From positions 1 through 47,408 of the IMG/VR virus record IMGVR_UViG_3300025009_000162: a DNA stretch of 47,408 nt, one strand, 5' to 3'. The number at the start of each line of letters is the position of its first letter. The stretch's first letter is position 1. Below the pieces are notes generated by a model. That model was not told where the DNA came from. It made no database searches and was given only the letters and a program-made list of their open reading frames with translations. The DNA is from a virus. Position numbers and translations under genes: made by a program. Shown here one piece after another: positions 1-7,780 of this stretch.

Positions 1-2
1 AT

Positions 3-527
3 AATAGTTCAACAACATCTGCAGCATATAACAATGCAGGATTATATTACAATATTGTGAGTGGATCAATTGCCGACGGAGTATATGATGATTCTGGAGA
101 AATAATTGTTGGAAGAGCTTATATGCAGCATGGTATTTTATTATTTGGTTCGACTCAATTAAATACGAGTGCTGGCATGGAAACTGATTTAACTGTAAAT
201 AGTGATCAAAATAATCAATTGACATTTTTTACTGCAATTTCAACAGGTGCATCATTTAAAGCAAGAAATAGCCAAAAAGTCAAATCTACTTATTATTTTG
301 TAAGAGTTAAAAATTCTAAATATAATTACAGTAATAATCCTTCATTTACAATTCAAAGTACCGGGGAATTAAGACATCCAGAAATGGAGCAAGATCCTCA
401 AGTATATATTACCACAATCGGATTATACAACAATAGTAATGAATTATTAGCAGTTGCAAAAATAAGTCAACCTCTATTGAAAAATGCGCAAAGAGAAGCA
501 TTAATAAAAGTTAAATTAGATTGGTAA
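3..527 (+). CDS. Virion structural protein, 5' partial
   Basis: The frame is open from the window edge (position 3), so the true start lies upstream; the GTG at 57 is only an internal candidate. The visible part is rich in Ser, Thr, Asn and Tyr, as in beta-rich virion proteins. The last ~45 residues (ITTIGLYNNSNELLAVAKIS and following) closely resemble the C-terminus of the next gene (ISTIGLYNDENELLAVGKLS). The two therefore share a C-terminal domain and were probably duplicated or recombined. It lies 25 bases upstream of the LamG-type gene on the same strand, in a structural block near the tail sheath. A fibre, baseplate or capsid decoration role is inferred; the exact role is unknown. Confidence 0.75.
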   Translation, partial: NSSTTSAAYNNAGLYYNIVSGSIADGVYDDSGEIIVGRAYMQHGILLFGSTQLNTSAGMETDLTVNSDQNNQLTFFTAISTGASFKARNSQKVKSTYYFVRVKNSKYNYSNNPSFTIQSTGELRHPEMEQDPQVYITTIGLYNNSNELLAVAKISQPLLKNAQREALIKVKLDW

Positions 528-552
528 AATAATTTTAAAATAAAATCATTTT

Positions 553-2202
553 GTGCCTATATACAAAGATATACCAACATCAAATATTAACATAACTCCA
601 TTTGAAAGTTATGCTGAAGTCATATCGACAAATGTTTCTCCAAACAATATAATTTTTTATCAGGCTTCTTTTGATAATTATTTATATAGCATATCAGATG
701 ATTCAGATCCAAACAACTCGAATTTAATTGTTGAATCAGATGGAAGGTATGGGCAAACTATTTATCATTCCATTAATCATTTATTTTATTTAGATTTTGA
801 TAAAAATTATTTACTCAAATTTGGTGAGAAGTATATTCAACAATATCGAGAAATAGATGAAAAGATAAATATATTTTCAATACCTAGAAGTATATTAGTT
901 GAAGGAATTAAACCAGAAACAATTGCTTTATCAATAACAGATTCTGGTTCTGGTTTTATCTGCCATGTAATAGATGATGAATATGGAAATTTAATTGATT
1001 CAGATAGACAATTTGTATCTGAAGAATTATACAATGATTTATTACCTAATATCAGAGCTAATTATAATTTTAATGAAGGATTTTATTATAATAATGAAAT
1101 TATAAATGGAGTTATACCAAACATCACATTAAGAAATAAAGTATTTTCATACAATGCAGAAATAAAAGATAAATCAAAATATCATAATCATGGTACAAGA
1201 TATGATATGTCTTTTATTAGAGGAACAAGAGGAATGTATGCTTCTTTTAATGGTACTTCTTCATATATAACAATTAAAGATAAAGCAAATGTTCTTAATT
1301 TTGGAATAGAACAAGAATATGCAATTAGTTTTTTTGTTAATACTTCTGATGATTCTACATATTTAATAACAAAAAATGGTCTTAATTCAATATATCAGAA
1401 AGAAAAAATAACAAATGCAGACGGCAAAATAGAAACAATATACAATATAAATTATGAAGAAATTAATTTATCTATTTATCCATATCAAATAAGTATTGAT
1501 TCATCTGGATATTTGAATTATAGTGTTTCTGATGGAAAGACAATTTTAACTGCTATTTCTACAACTGTAATAAATGATAATAATTGGCATCATATTATTT
1601 GTCAAAAAACTACAGACAGCATTCAACTTATTGTCGATGGAATTTTAGAATCTACAATATCTTCAACTAATTTAATCTATAGTATAAAGAATGATTCATT
1701 AGTCGTCTTTGGAAAATTATTAACTAATTATTTCGACGGAGCATTGGATGAAATAAAATTTTATAATAGAAGTTTAGATGCAGACGAATATTTAAGTTTA
1801 GCAACTCTTGAAATTAATAATACTTTTAATTATTATGTTGGAAATGTATTTTATGATCTTGGATTTATTGTCTTGACTTCACCTTATTATTATACATTAT
1901 CAGATTCTTTTGATTATACTCTTACTTTTAACAGTAAGAAGATGATATATGAGTATGAATTTTTATGTCAAGTAGAAAGAGGAGAATTAAATAATACCAC
2001 AAATCCTTCTACATTATTATATCATGATCAAAGAAGTATTGTTAATCCAACATTTGCATCGAGTTCATTTTCACCTTATATTTCTACAATTGGATTATAT
2101 AACGACGAAAATGAATTATTAGCAGTTGGAAAATTATCAAGACCAATTCAAAAATCACAAACTAATGATATGACATTTGTGGTTAAATTCGATGCAGGTT
2201 AA
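553..2202 (+). CDS. Virion protein with LamG/concanavalin-like domain
   Basis: 549 residues from a GTG start; the leader is A/T-rich with no Shine-Dalgarno sequence. Residues ~200-420 look like a LamG-type jelly-roll domain: FNGTSSYITI near the start, the NNWHHIICQKTTDSIQLIVD strand pair in the middle, and YFDGALDEIKFYNRSL at the end. Such domains in phage virion proteins commonly bind glycans. The C-terminal ~45 residues repeat the module of the upstream gene (STIGLYNDENELLAVGKL). It ends only 18 bases from the convergent minus-strand gene. Probably a tail fibre, baseplate or surface decoration protein that contacts host polysaccharide; the LamG call is fairly secure, the virion position is inferred. 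Confidence 0.8.
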   Translation: MPIYKDIPTSNINITPFESYAEVISTNVSPNNIIFYQASFDNYLYSISDDSDPNNSNLIVESDGRYGQTIYHSINHLFYLDFDKNYLLKFGEKYIQQYREIDEKINIFSIPRSILVEGIKPETIALSITDSGSGFICHVIDDEYGNLIDSDRQFVSEELYNDLLPNIRANYNFNEGFYYNNEIINGVIPNITLRNKVFSYNAEIKDKSKYHNHGTRYDMSFIRGTRGMYASFNGTSSYITIKDKANVLNFGIEQEYAISFFVNTSDDSTYLITKNGLNSIYQKEKITNADGKIETIYNINYEEINLSIYPYQISIDSSGYLNYSVSDGKTILTAISTTVINDNNWHHIICQKTTDSIQLIVDGILESTISSTNLIYSIKNDSLVVFGKLLTNYFDGALDEIKFYNRSLDADEYLSLATLEINNTFNYYVGNVFYDLGFIVLTSPYYYTLSDSFDYTLTFNSKKMIYEYEFLCQVERGELNNTTNPSTLLYHDQRSIVNPTFASSSFSPYISTIGLYNDENELLAVGKLSRPIQKSQTNDMTFVVKFDAG

Positions 2203-2220
2203 TATTTATAAAATATGGTA

Positions 2221-2415
2221 TTAAATATCTTTGTTTGCTTTAAACGCTTCTCGATACATTAAATCTAATTTTGCTCGAGTTCTTTTTAATAAGGTTTGTT
2301 TTTCAACAAGCTTTTTTATTTCATATTTATTCTCAAAGATATCAAAATTAATTTTTCTTAACTCTCCTTCAAAATGATATTTAATATTTTCTAACACTTG
2401 TTTTTTTATATTCAT
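2221..2415 (-). CDS. Small charged hypothetical protein
   Basis: 64 residues, highly charged and predicted mainly helical (rich in Lys, Glu, Leu and Ile). No known motif is recognised. It is the last gene of a minus-strand island of six and starts 4 bases after the Nudix gene ends, so it is probably co-transcribed with it. Its 3' end faces the LamG gene across an 18-base gap. Confidence 0.65.
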   Translation of the reverse strand: MNIKKQVLENIKYHFEGELRKINFDIFENKYEIKKLVEKQTLLKRTRAKLDLMYREAFKANKDI

Positions 2416-2419
2416 GACA

Positions 2420-2845
2420 TTATTTATTTTTCTTTAAATAATCTAAAATTAATTTTTGTTGAGCTTCGTGTAATAATTTAACTGCTTTATTAAATTCCAT
2501 GAATTTTACAACATCATTTTCAGGTAGAATTGTATCTTTAATTAATGATGTACATTTTAAATTGAAGGTTGTTTCTTCATTAAATTTGTAGATAAATCCA
2601 ATAATTACCTTATCTGATTTTTCGTATTTTTGTTTTCCTACTAATTTAATTTCATTTGTTTTAGAAATTAAATTAATATTTGATTCTTCAAATGTTTCTC
2701 TAATGGCGGCTCTTAATGCGGTTTCACTTTCTTCAAACTGTCCTTTAGGTATAGACCAATTTTTACTCCAAGATCCATTCGTTGGATGACAAATTAATAA
2801 TTCATTTTTATGATTGAATACAAATATTCCAGCTGTTAAATTCAT
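2420..2845 (-). CDS. Nudix hydrolase
   Basis: 141 residues, the usual size of a single-domain Nudix enzyme. The Nudix box is at residues 35-57: G35, E41, R49-E50 and E53-E54, in the pattern GX5EX7REUXEEXXU. The usual Gly near the end of the box is Asn. The upstream WSIPKGQ strand is also typical. Nudix enzymes hydrolyse nucleoside diphosphates linked to another group (damaged NTPs, NADH, ADP-ribose, capped RNA); the substrate cannot be read from sequence. T4 also encodes a Nudix protein (NudE), so this is a normal accessory function. Same-strand neighbours are small unknown genes. Confidence 0.85.
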   Translation of the reverse strand: MNLTAGIFVFNHKNELLICHPTNGSWSKNWSIPKGQFEESETALRAAIRETFEESNINLISKTNEIKLVGKQKYEKSDKVIIGFIYKFNEETTFNLKCTSLIKDTILPENDVVKFMEFNKAVKLLHEAQQKLILDYLKKNK

Positions 2846-2873
2846 AAATATTTCTTTAATAATAACTATAAAT

Positions 2874-3074
2874 TTAAAACCATTTTTCTTTAAGTCTGAT
2901 ATATTCTTCGTTTAATTCTGACAATTTTGTTTTTATTCTATTGCACTGTTCTTCATTATAATTTTTATCATGTATATTACTTGCAACATTATATATTTGA
3001 TCATACTTTCCAATATTATTTGCTAATTCAAGCATTTTTAGCATATCTGTTTTTAATTCATTTAATAAATTCAT
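2874..3074 (-). CDS. Small hypothetical protein
   Basis: 66 residues, acidic and basic residues alternating, probably helical. No family recognised. Its start overlaps the stop of the next upstream gene (3071-3352) by 4 bases, a sign of translational coupling within the minus-strand island. Confidence 0.65.
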   Translation of the reverse strand: MNLLNELKTDMLKMLELANNIGKYDQIYNVASNIHDKNYNEEQCNRIKTKLSELNEEYIRLKEKWF

Positions 3075-3352
3075 ATGGATTCTATTAGAGTTGACAACAA
3101 TTCACTTGCTATTTCATTAAAATGTGATTCCGTGGTCAAACTATTTTTTAAATAATGTTCTTCTATTATAAATTTATTTCCTTGAGTTATTTCCACACCA
3201 AACGCAGAATATTTTATTCTTAAAAAATAATTTTCTTCTACCTTTATTAATTCATCATTGCATAATTCATCTTGGAAATACAAATAAATAGGATATTCCA
3301 AATCTGATTCGTATTCTTCAATAATACGAGATGTTATTTTTACTTTTGACAT
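3071..3352 (-). CDS. Small hypothetical protein
   Basis: 93 residues, acidic, with an alternating hydrophobic pattern that suggests a small alpha/beta fold (SKVKITSRIIEEYESDLEYP at the N-terminus). No recognised motif. It lies 9 bases downstream of the first gene of this island and overlaps the following gene by 4 bases. Confidence 0.65.
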   Translation of the reverse strand: MSKVKITSRIIEEYESDLEYPIYLYFQDELCNDELIKVEENYFLRIKYSAFGVEITQGNKFIIEEHYLKNSLTTESHFNEIASELLSTLIESI

Positions 3353-3361
3353 ATTTTTTAA

Positions 3362-3577
3362 TTAACTTATTCTAACAACTTTAATATTTCCGTCGAAAAT
3401 TGAATACACTTCTTTTTCATATGTGTCTCCATCAAAAGCGTCTACAAATGTACGAATCTCTTTGGATCCTTCATTATATGGGTTGACAGAAGAAAGAGGT
3501 ATTAGAGAACCCATCAATTCAAAATTATCACTTGCTACAAGCACTTCTGCTTTTGGATCTAACCAACCGTCTTTCAT
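3362..3577 (-). CDS. Small hypothetical protein, first gene of minus-strand island
   Basis: 71 residues with no recognised family. It is the promoter-proximal gene of the 2221-3577 island: a TTTG-N20-TATATTTG promoter (minus strand, 3598-3629) lies about 20 bases upstream of its start. The overlapping plus-strand frame across the same DNA has no promoter or neighbours to support it, so the minus-strand reading is preferred. Confidence 0.65.
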   Translation of the reverse strand: MKDGWLDPKAEVLVASDNFELMGSLIPLSSVNPYNEGSKEIRTFVDAFDGDTYEKEVYSIFDGNIKVVRIS

Positions 3578-3597
3578 ATTCTATATTATTTCTACTA

Positions 3598-3629
3598 CAA
3601 ATATAAAAAAACAAAATGAAGTAACCAAA
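3598..3629 (-). promoter_or_regulatory. Host-type promoter, TTTG-N20-TATATTTG
   Basis: Read on the minus strand: TTTG (3629-3626), 20 bases, then TATATTTG (3605-3598). This matches the known Bacteroidota housekeeping promoter (-33 TTTG, -7 TAnnTTTG, about 19-21 apart). It sits 20 bases before the 3577 start and should allow the minus-strand island to be transcribed early by unmodified host RNA polymerase. Confidence 0.65.
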
Positions 3630-3640
3630 TCTTTTATCGT

Positions 3641-3666
3641 GTTCTTAAAAAAAATCTTATATTTAT
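3641..3666 (+). promoter_or_regulatory. Candidate late promoter for tail sheath
   Basis: GTTCTT (3641-3646), 11 bases, then TATATTTAT (3658-3666), 38 bases before the tail sheath start. The same two blocks with the same 11-base gap occur upstream of all three TnpB-like genes (one variant base in the second). T4 late promoters consist of a TATAAATA box read by gp55, and this phage encodes a gp55-like protein, so a late promoter is the natural reading. Activity is inferred. Confidence 0.5.
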
Positions 3667-3704
3667 ATTTAAAGTTTTATTAATTAAAAAATAATCAAGA
3701 AAAT

Positions 3705-6032
3705 ATGGAACAAAAATTTATTAGTCCAATGGTAGCAACAAATGAATATGACTTGTCTTATTTAGGACAAGGAATATCAGATATAGGTGCTGCTTTTGTA
3801 GGTCCTACCACAAAAGGTCCTGCATTTATTCCTACAAATGTGGCTTCAGCAAATGAATATTATAAAATATTTGGATATGCAGACGGATATTCTTATATGC
3901 CTTATTCTATAAAAGAATATTTAAAAAATTCAAGTGTTGCTACAATTATAAGAATATTAGGTTTAGATGGATATACTCACAATAGCGTAGCACATTTAAT
4001 TATGAGCGGATCGTTTGGCCAAAAGGTAGTGGGTGTTTTTCATAGATCAACATTAATTACTGGTCAAGATGAAGATGATACATTAGCTTCTTCTTCAGTT
4101 ACTTATGTAAGTAGTGGTTCATTTAATTTACATTTAGAAGCTCCGGCAACCGCAGAAAGTACAGATTATTCTGCAAGCTTTGATTCTACAGCCGCTAATT
4201 TTATTTCAAAAGTAGTAAAATCAACTGCAAACACCACAGATGCTGGTTATGCATATCAATTGTATAAAAATAATATTTCTACTTATTACACTGCAGATCC
4301 AAGTGCATCTGTTTCAATGCAATTTACTAATTTAGATATGACTCAAGAATATCAAAGTGCTACTACTCCTTGGATCACATCACAAACAGTTGGTGCATCA
4401 GTTGCCAATTTATTTAGATTTAAAACAATTAGCAATGGTAATTATGTAAATCAAGAAATAAAAGTTACTATTGAAAATGTAAAACTCGGTAGTGAAGTTC
4501 CTGGAACTGATTACGGTTCTTTTACTGTATTGGTTAGAGCAATAGATGACAATGATAGACAAATGAGTATTTTAGAACAGTTTGTCAATGTAAATTTAGA
4601 TCCAACTTCAACAAAATATATTGGTAGAGAAATAGGAACGAAAATAAATACTTATTCAGACGGAGATATAATTTCTGCAGGAGAATATGATAATAAGAGT
4701 CAATACATTGTTGTTGAAATTTCTTCAGAAGTTGAAAATGGTACTATTTCACCAAGTATGGTTCCATGGGGATTTAGAGCAATAAAGCAATCTTTATTAA
4801 TGCCTTCAAGTTTAACCTTACCAAGTGCATCCTTTGTAACTACTCAAGAATATAGCGGAGAATATAATTCAAAAATTTATTATGGGTTTAATTTTGATTT
4901 TGATACAACTGATAATAAACAATATTTAATGCCTTTAGAAGAAAATTCATTGGCAGGTGCTAATTTAGATTTTAGTTTAGATAATTATACCATACACGCC
5001 GATTCTACAGTAGATCCGGGCGAAAGCATTATTTCTGCAGATGTATTAACTGCAAGAAAATTCATTGTACCTTTCCAAGGTGGTTTTGATGGACAAGATC
5101 CAGCATTGGTTAAAAATATGGGTTCTGCAATTACAACTGCAAATAGCATGGGATTTAATTTTACTAATTCGACTTCAGGCGGTAGTGTTGCTTATAATAG
5201 AGCGGTAGAATTGTTAAGAAATACAGATATGTATGATTTTAATTTGGTTGTTACTCCTGGTTTAATTTATGATTTACATTCTTATCCAACTTCACAATTC
5301 ATAGATTTATGTGAAACAAGAGGAGATGCATTTTATATTCTAGATACAGTTCAAATGGCAACTGCTTATACTGCTGCAGGAACTGTGACAAATACTTTAG
5401 ACACCAGCTATGCAGGAACTTATTATCCTTGGATTAAAATATTAGATACTGATAATAATAGATATATGTGGGTGCCTCCGTCAGTAATGATGGCAGGAGC
5501 TTATAGTTACAATGATAGAATTTCAGCAGAATGGTATGCACCTGCAGGGTTAAATAGAGGCAATTTAGGTACGGTTACTGAAACATATTTTAAATTGAGT
5601 CAATCTAAACGAGATGATTTATATGAAAATAGAATTAATGCAATTGCAACTTTCCCGAAAGAAGGAATTACTTGTTGGGGACAAAAAACCTTACAGGTTA
5701 AATCAAGTGCATTAGATAGAATTAATGTAAGAAGATTGATGATTAAGATTAAAAAATATATTGCTTCTGTAGGCAAATATGTAATTTTTGAACCAAATAC
5801 AAGACGAACAAGAAATCAATTGTATAATCAAATTAATCCTTATTTGGAACAAATACAACAAAAGCAAGGTATTTATACTTTTAAATTGGTTTTAGATGAA
5901 ACAGTAAATACTTCAGATTTAATAGACAGAAATATTATGAAAGGTAAGCTGTGGATACAGCCGGCAAGAACCGTCGAATTTATCTCGATAGACCTAAACA
6001 TCACGCCCACGGGGGCAAGTTTTTCCGAATAA
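3705..6032 (+). CDS. Contractile tail sheath protein (gp18-like)
   Basis: 775 residues, somewhat longer than T4 gp18 (659). The N-terminus (SDIGAAFVGPTTKGPAFIPT, then a loading segment ending VATIIRILG) and the C-terminus are typical of phage sheaths. In the C-terminal ~130 residues, the core reads CWGQKTLQ, then RINVRRLMIKIKKYI, FEPNTRRTRNQ and finally GKLWIQPARTVEFISIDLNI. These C-terminal parts form the interlocking beta-sheet mesh in known sheaths; the variable middle is surface-exposed. The protein polymerises around the tail tube and contracts on infection. It has a candidate late promoter upstream and a strong terminator downstream. The last ~30 codons are markedly GC-rich compared with the rest of the gene. 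Confidence 0.95.
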   Translation: MEQKFISPMVATNEYDLSYLGQGISDIGAAFVGPTTKGPAFIPTNVASANEYYKIFGYADGYSYMPYSIKEYLKNSSVATIIRILGLDGYTHNSVAHLIMSGSFGQKVVGVFHRSTLITGQDEDDTLASSSVTYVSSGSFNLHLEAPATAESTDYSASFDSTAANFISKVVKSTANTTDAGYAYQLYKNNISTYYTADPSASVSMQFTNLDMTQEYQSATTPWITSQTVGASVANLFRFKTISNGNYVNQEIKVTIENVKLGSEVPGTDYGSFTVLVRAIDDNDRQMSILEQFVNVNLDPTSTKYIGREIGTKINTYSDGDIISAGEYDNKSQYIVVEISSEVENGTISPSMVPWGFRAIKQSLLMPSSLTLPSASFVTTQEYSGEYNSKIYYGFNFDFDTTDNKQYLMPLEENSLAGANLDFSLDNYTIHADSTVDPGESIISADVLTARKFIVPFQGGFDGQDPALVKNMGSAITTANSMGFNFTNSTSGGSVAYNRAVELLRNTDMYDFNLVVTPGLIYDLHSYPTSQFIDLCETRGDAFYILDTVQMATAYTAAGTVTNTLDTSYAGTYYPWIKILDTDNNRYMWVPPSVMMAGAYSYNDRISAEWYAPAGLNRGNLGTVTETYFKLSQSKRDDLYENRINAIATFPKEGITCWGQKTLQVKSSALDRINVRRLMIKIKKYIASVGKYVIFEPNTRRTRNQLYNQINPYLEQIQQKQGIYTFKLVLDETVNTSDLIDRNIMKGKLWIQPARTVEFISIDLNITPTGASFSE

Positions 6033-6050
6033 TTTTTTAATTTAAATTTT

Positions 6051-6085
6051 AAAAGGGTTAAATAATTTTAACCCTTTTCTTTTTT
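6051..6085 (+). terminator. Rho-independent terminator after tail sheath
   Basis: A perfect 12-bp stem (AAAAGGGTTAAA with TTTAACCCTTTT), a 4-base loop TAAT (6063-6066) and a CTTTTTT tract (6079-6085). It lies 18 bases after the sheath stop and between convergent genes; the A-rich left flank means it may also stop transcription arriving from the minus strand. Confidence 0.85.
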
Positions 6086-6127
6086 GCACTAATCGGAAAA
6101 TATATATTTGAAGGTTTTTACCTTATA

Positions 6128-6499
6128 TTAAAAAGCATAATGTTTAGATGGATATTTCTTTTCATTTACTGTAAAATTATTTAATTCGTTATTTATTCTA
6201 CCGTTTTCAAAAATACGAATCGGATTTAATTTTGTCCAGTGATTATAATATGCAGTATATAATTGTTCTTCTGATATTAGTTCTAATATTCTTTTATCTT
6301 TAGCATGGTTGCTTCTAAATTCAAAATGCCAATTTCTACAACCTTTTCCTTTTGTGCTTACATTACAATTATAATAGGTTCCTTGATTTGCAGATGTGCA
6401 TTCAGTAGTGAACCAAACTTCAATTCTTACATAATTACCGGTTTCTAATTTAAAATCTGTTTTAGTAGATAAACTTCCAACATGAGATATTTTTTCCAT
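6128..6499 (-). CDS. Hypothetical protein with three clustered Cys
   Basis: 123 residues, rich in aromatic residues (Trp, Tyr, Phe) and with Cys at three places in a short central stretch (TECTSANQ, YYNCNV, KGCRNW). No His/Cys spacing that matches a known zinc motif is clear. No family recognised. It is the last gene of the long minus-strand island and starts 26 bases after the previous gene ends. Confidence 0.65.
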   Translation of the reverse strand: MEKISHVGSLSTKTDFKLETGNYVRIEVWFTTECTSANQGTYYNCNVSTKGKGCRNWHFEFRSNHAKDKRILELISEEQLYTAYYNHWTKLNPIRIFENGRINNELNNFTVNEKKYPSKHYAF

Positions 6500-6525
6500 T
6501 TCTTTAATATTTAATTTTCATAATT

Positions 6526-6975
6526 TTAATCTTTAGAAGGAACATAATTACCATATTCATCTCTATCATTTCTAAATTGAATTCCTCCAGAATACACTTC
6601 ATATTTTCTAAATGGCAATCTTATTCCGTGCCATCCTGTATATCCTTTTAATAGAAATTCGATCTGTAATAATAATTTATTTAAATCTGTATCGTCAGGA
6701 ACATATATAGTAAATAATTTTTTACTTTGTTCATAATTAGAATAATTCAATCTTTTTTGAGTTGCTATTTTATGTGCAATATTTTTTATATCTAACCATT
6801 TATGTAATCTATCATACAGTTCATAAACATCTTCCATTTTTTTACCTGCAATAGATATTTTTAATCCTTTTTTAGATGGTTTGCCGTCAAAGTTTATATC
6901 AAAAACCTTTTCAGAATTTAATAATTCTTTTACCTTATCTTCAGATATTTCGTTAATTATATTTTGAAGTTTCAT
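6526..6975 (-). CDS. Hypothetical protein, possible capsid-targeted
   Basis: 149 residues. The N-terminus MKLQNIINEISEDK resembles the short amphipathic capsid-targeting peptides of T4 internal proteins (T4 internal protein III begins MKTYQEFIAEA), with IxE sites of the type cut by the T4 head protease gp21. The C-terminal half holds KLFTIYVPDDTDLNKLL and a TGWHGIRLPF motif, weakly like the N-terminal part of lanthionine-synthetase-type kinases; I do not rely on that. It overlaps the upstream gene by 4 bases. Function unknown; packaging into the head is an inference. Confidence 0.6.
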   Translation of the reverse strand: MKLQNIINEISEDKVKELLNSEKVFDINFDGKPSKKGLKISIAGKKMEDVYELYDRLHKWLDIKNIAHKIATQKRLNYSNYEQSKKLFTIYVPDDTDLNKLLLQIEFLLKGYTGWHGIRLPFRKYEVYSGGIQFRNDRDEYGNYVPSKD

Positions 6976-7370
6976 AAATTTACCAATGATATAAGATTTT
7001 TTAATTTATTTCCAACCTTAGTAATTATCTCATCTTTATAGAATTTAATCATTTCTTCATTTGTCTTAAAATATAAAATGTGAAACGAATTATCTTTAAA
7101 ATGAAATACTATTCTGGATCTTAAATAAGCATAATTATTCATTATGTTATATTGATGTAAAACATTTCCTTCTAACAAATGATTATAAAAATGTAATCCT
7201 TTTCTTTCTATTAAAACTGTATCCCACAATATCCTCATATCTTTTGCAATATAATGTATATGTTCTTCTGGAATTATGTTTTCTTTAGCGAGTTCTATTT
7301 TTTTAATGAAATCATAATTAATTATTACATTACTTTCTCCATACAATGACACATTCTTTAATTCTTCCAT
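6972..7370 (-). CDS. Hypothetical protein
   Basis: 132 residues, mixed alpha/beta composition, no recognised motif. It is tightly packed: 4-base overlap with the downstream gene and 4 bases from the upstream one, so it belongs to the same minus-strand transcript. Confidence 0.65.
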   Translation of the reverse strand: MEELKNVSLYGESNVIINYDFIKKIELAKENIIPEEHIHYIAKDMRILWDTVLIERKGLHFYNHLLEGNVLHQYNIMNNYAYLRSRIVFHFKDNSFHILYFKTNEEMIKFYKDEIITKVGNKLKNLISLVNL

Positions 7371-7374
7371 TTCT

Positions 7375-7731
7375 TTAAATTTTAATTATATTTTGAATCT
7401 GTTCTTGAATAATCCAGGTTTTAATATCTTTTATTTGTTTATCATCTAAAAGAAAATATAATTCAAAAAAATCAAGAGTAAATATTGCATTTATAAAAGA
7501 CTTATCAGCTTTTATTATTTCTTCTATTTTCTTTTTTAACTGATAAGCAGAATAAAATATTTTATGTGAAAATTTTTCTTTTTCTATTTCATCCTCGAAT
7601 AACAACTCATCAAAGATTTCATCTGCACTTGGAATAAAAGAATTAGTATATAAGGTAGTCATTTCGGATCTAAATATACTTGATAACTCTTCTATTTTCT
7701 TATTACAGTGAATTGTGATTTGTCGTTTCAT
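7375..7731 (-). CDS. Hypothetical acidic helical protein
   Basis: 118 residues, mainly helical, rich in Ile, Phe, Glu and Lys. No recognised motif. It is the first gene after the TnpB-like nuclease on the minus strand, 49 bases below its stop. No convincing promoter is visible in that gap, so read-through from the nuclease gene is likely. Confidence 0.65.
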   Translation of the reverse strand: MKRQITIHCNKKIEELSSIFRSEMTTLYTNSFIPSADEIFDELLFEDEIEKEKFSHKIFYSAYQLKKKIEEIIKADKSFINAIFTLDFFELYFLLDDKQIKDIKTWIIQEQIQNIIKI

Positions 7732-7780
7732 TTTTATAACACTTGTATTTCTTTATAAAGTAACTAATAAAATAAAAAAA

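Noticed and set aside
3423-3683. 86-codon plus-strand frame before the sheath gene
   Set aside because: Antisense to the 3362-3577 gene and runs over both the host-type and the late-type promoter; no leader of its own.
6087-6110. TATATTTG at 6103-6110 as a plus-strand promoter
   Set aside because: The nearest TTTG is only 16 bases upstream and only minus-strand genes follow, so there is nothing for it to drive.
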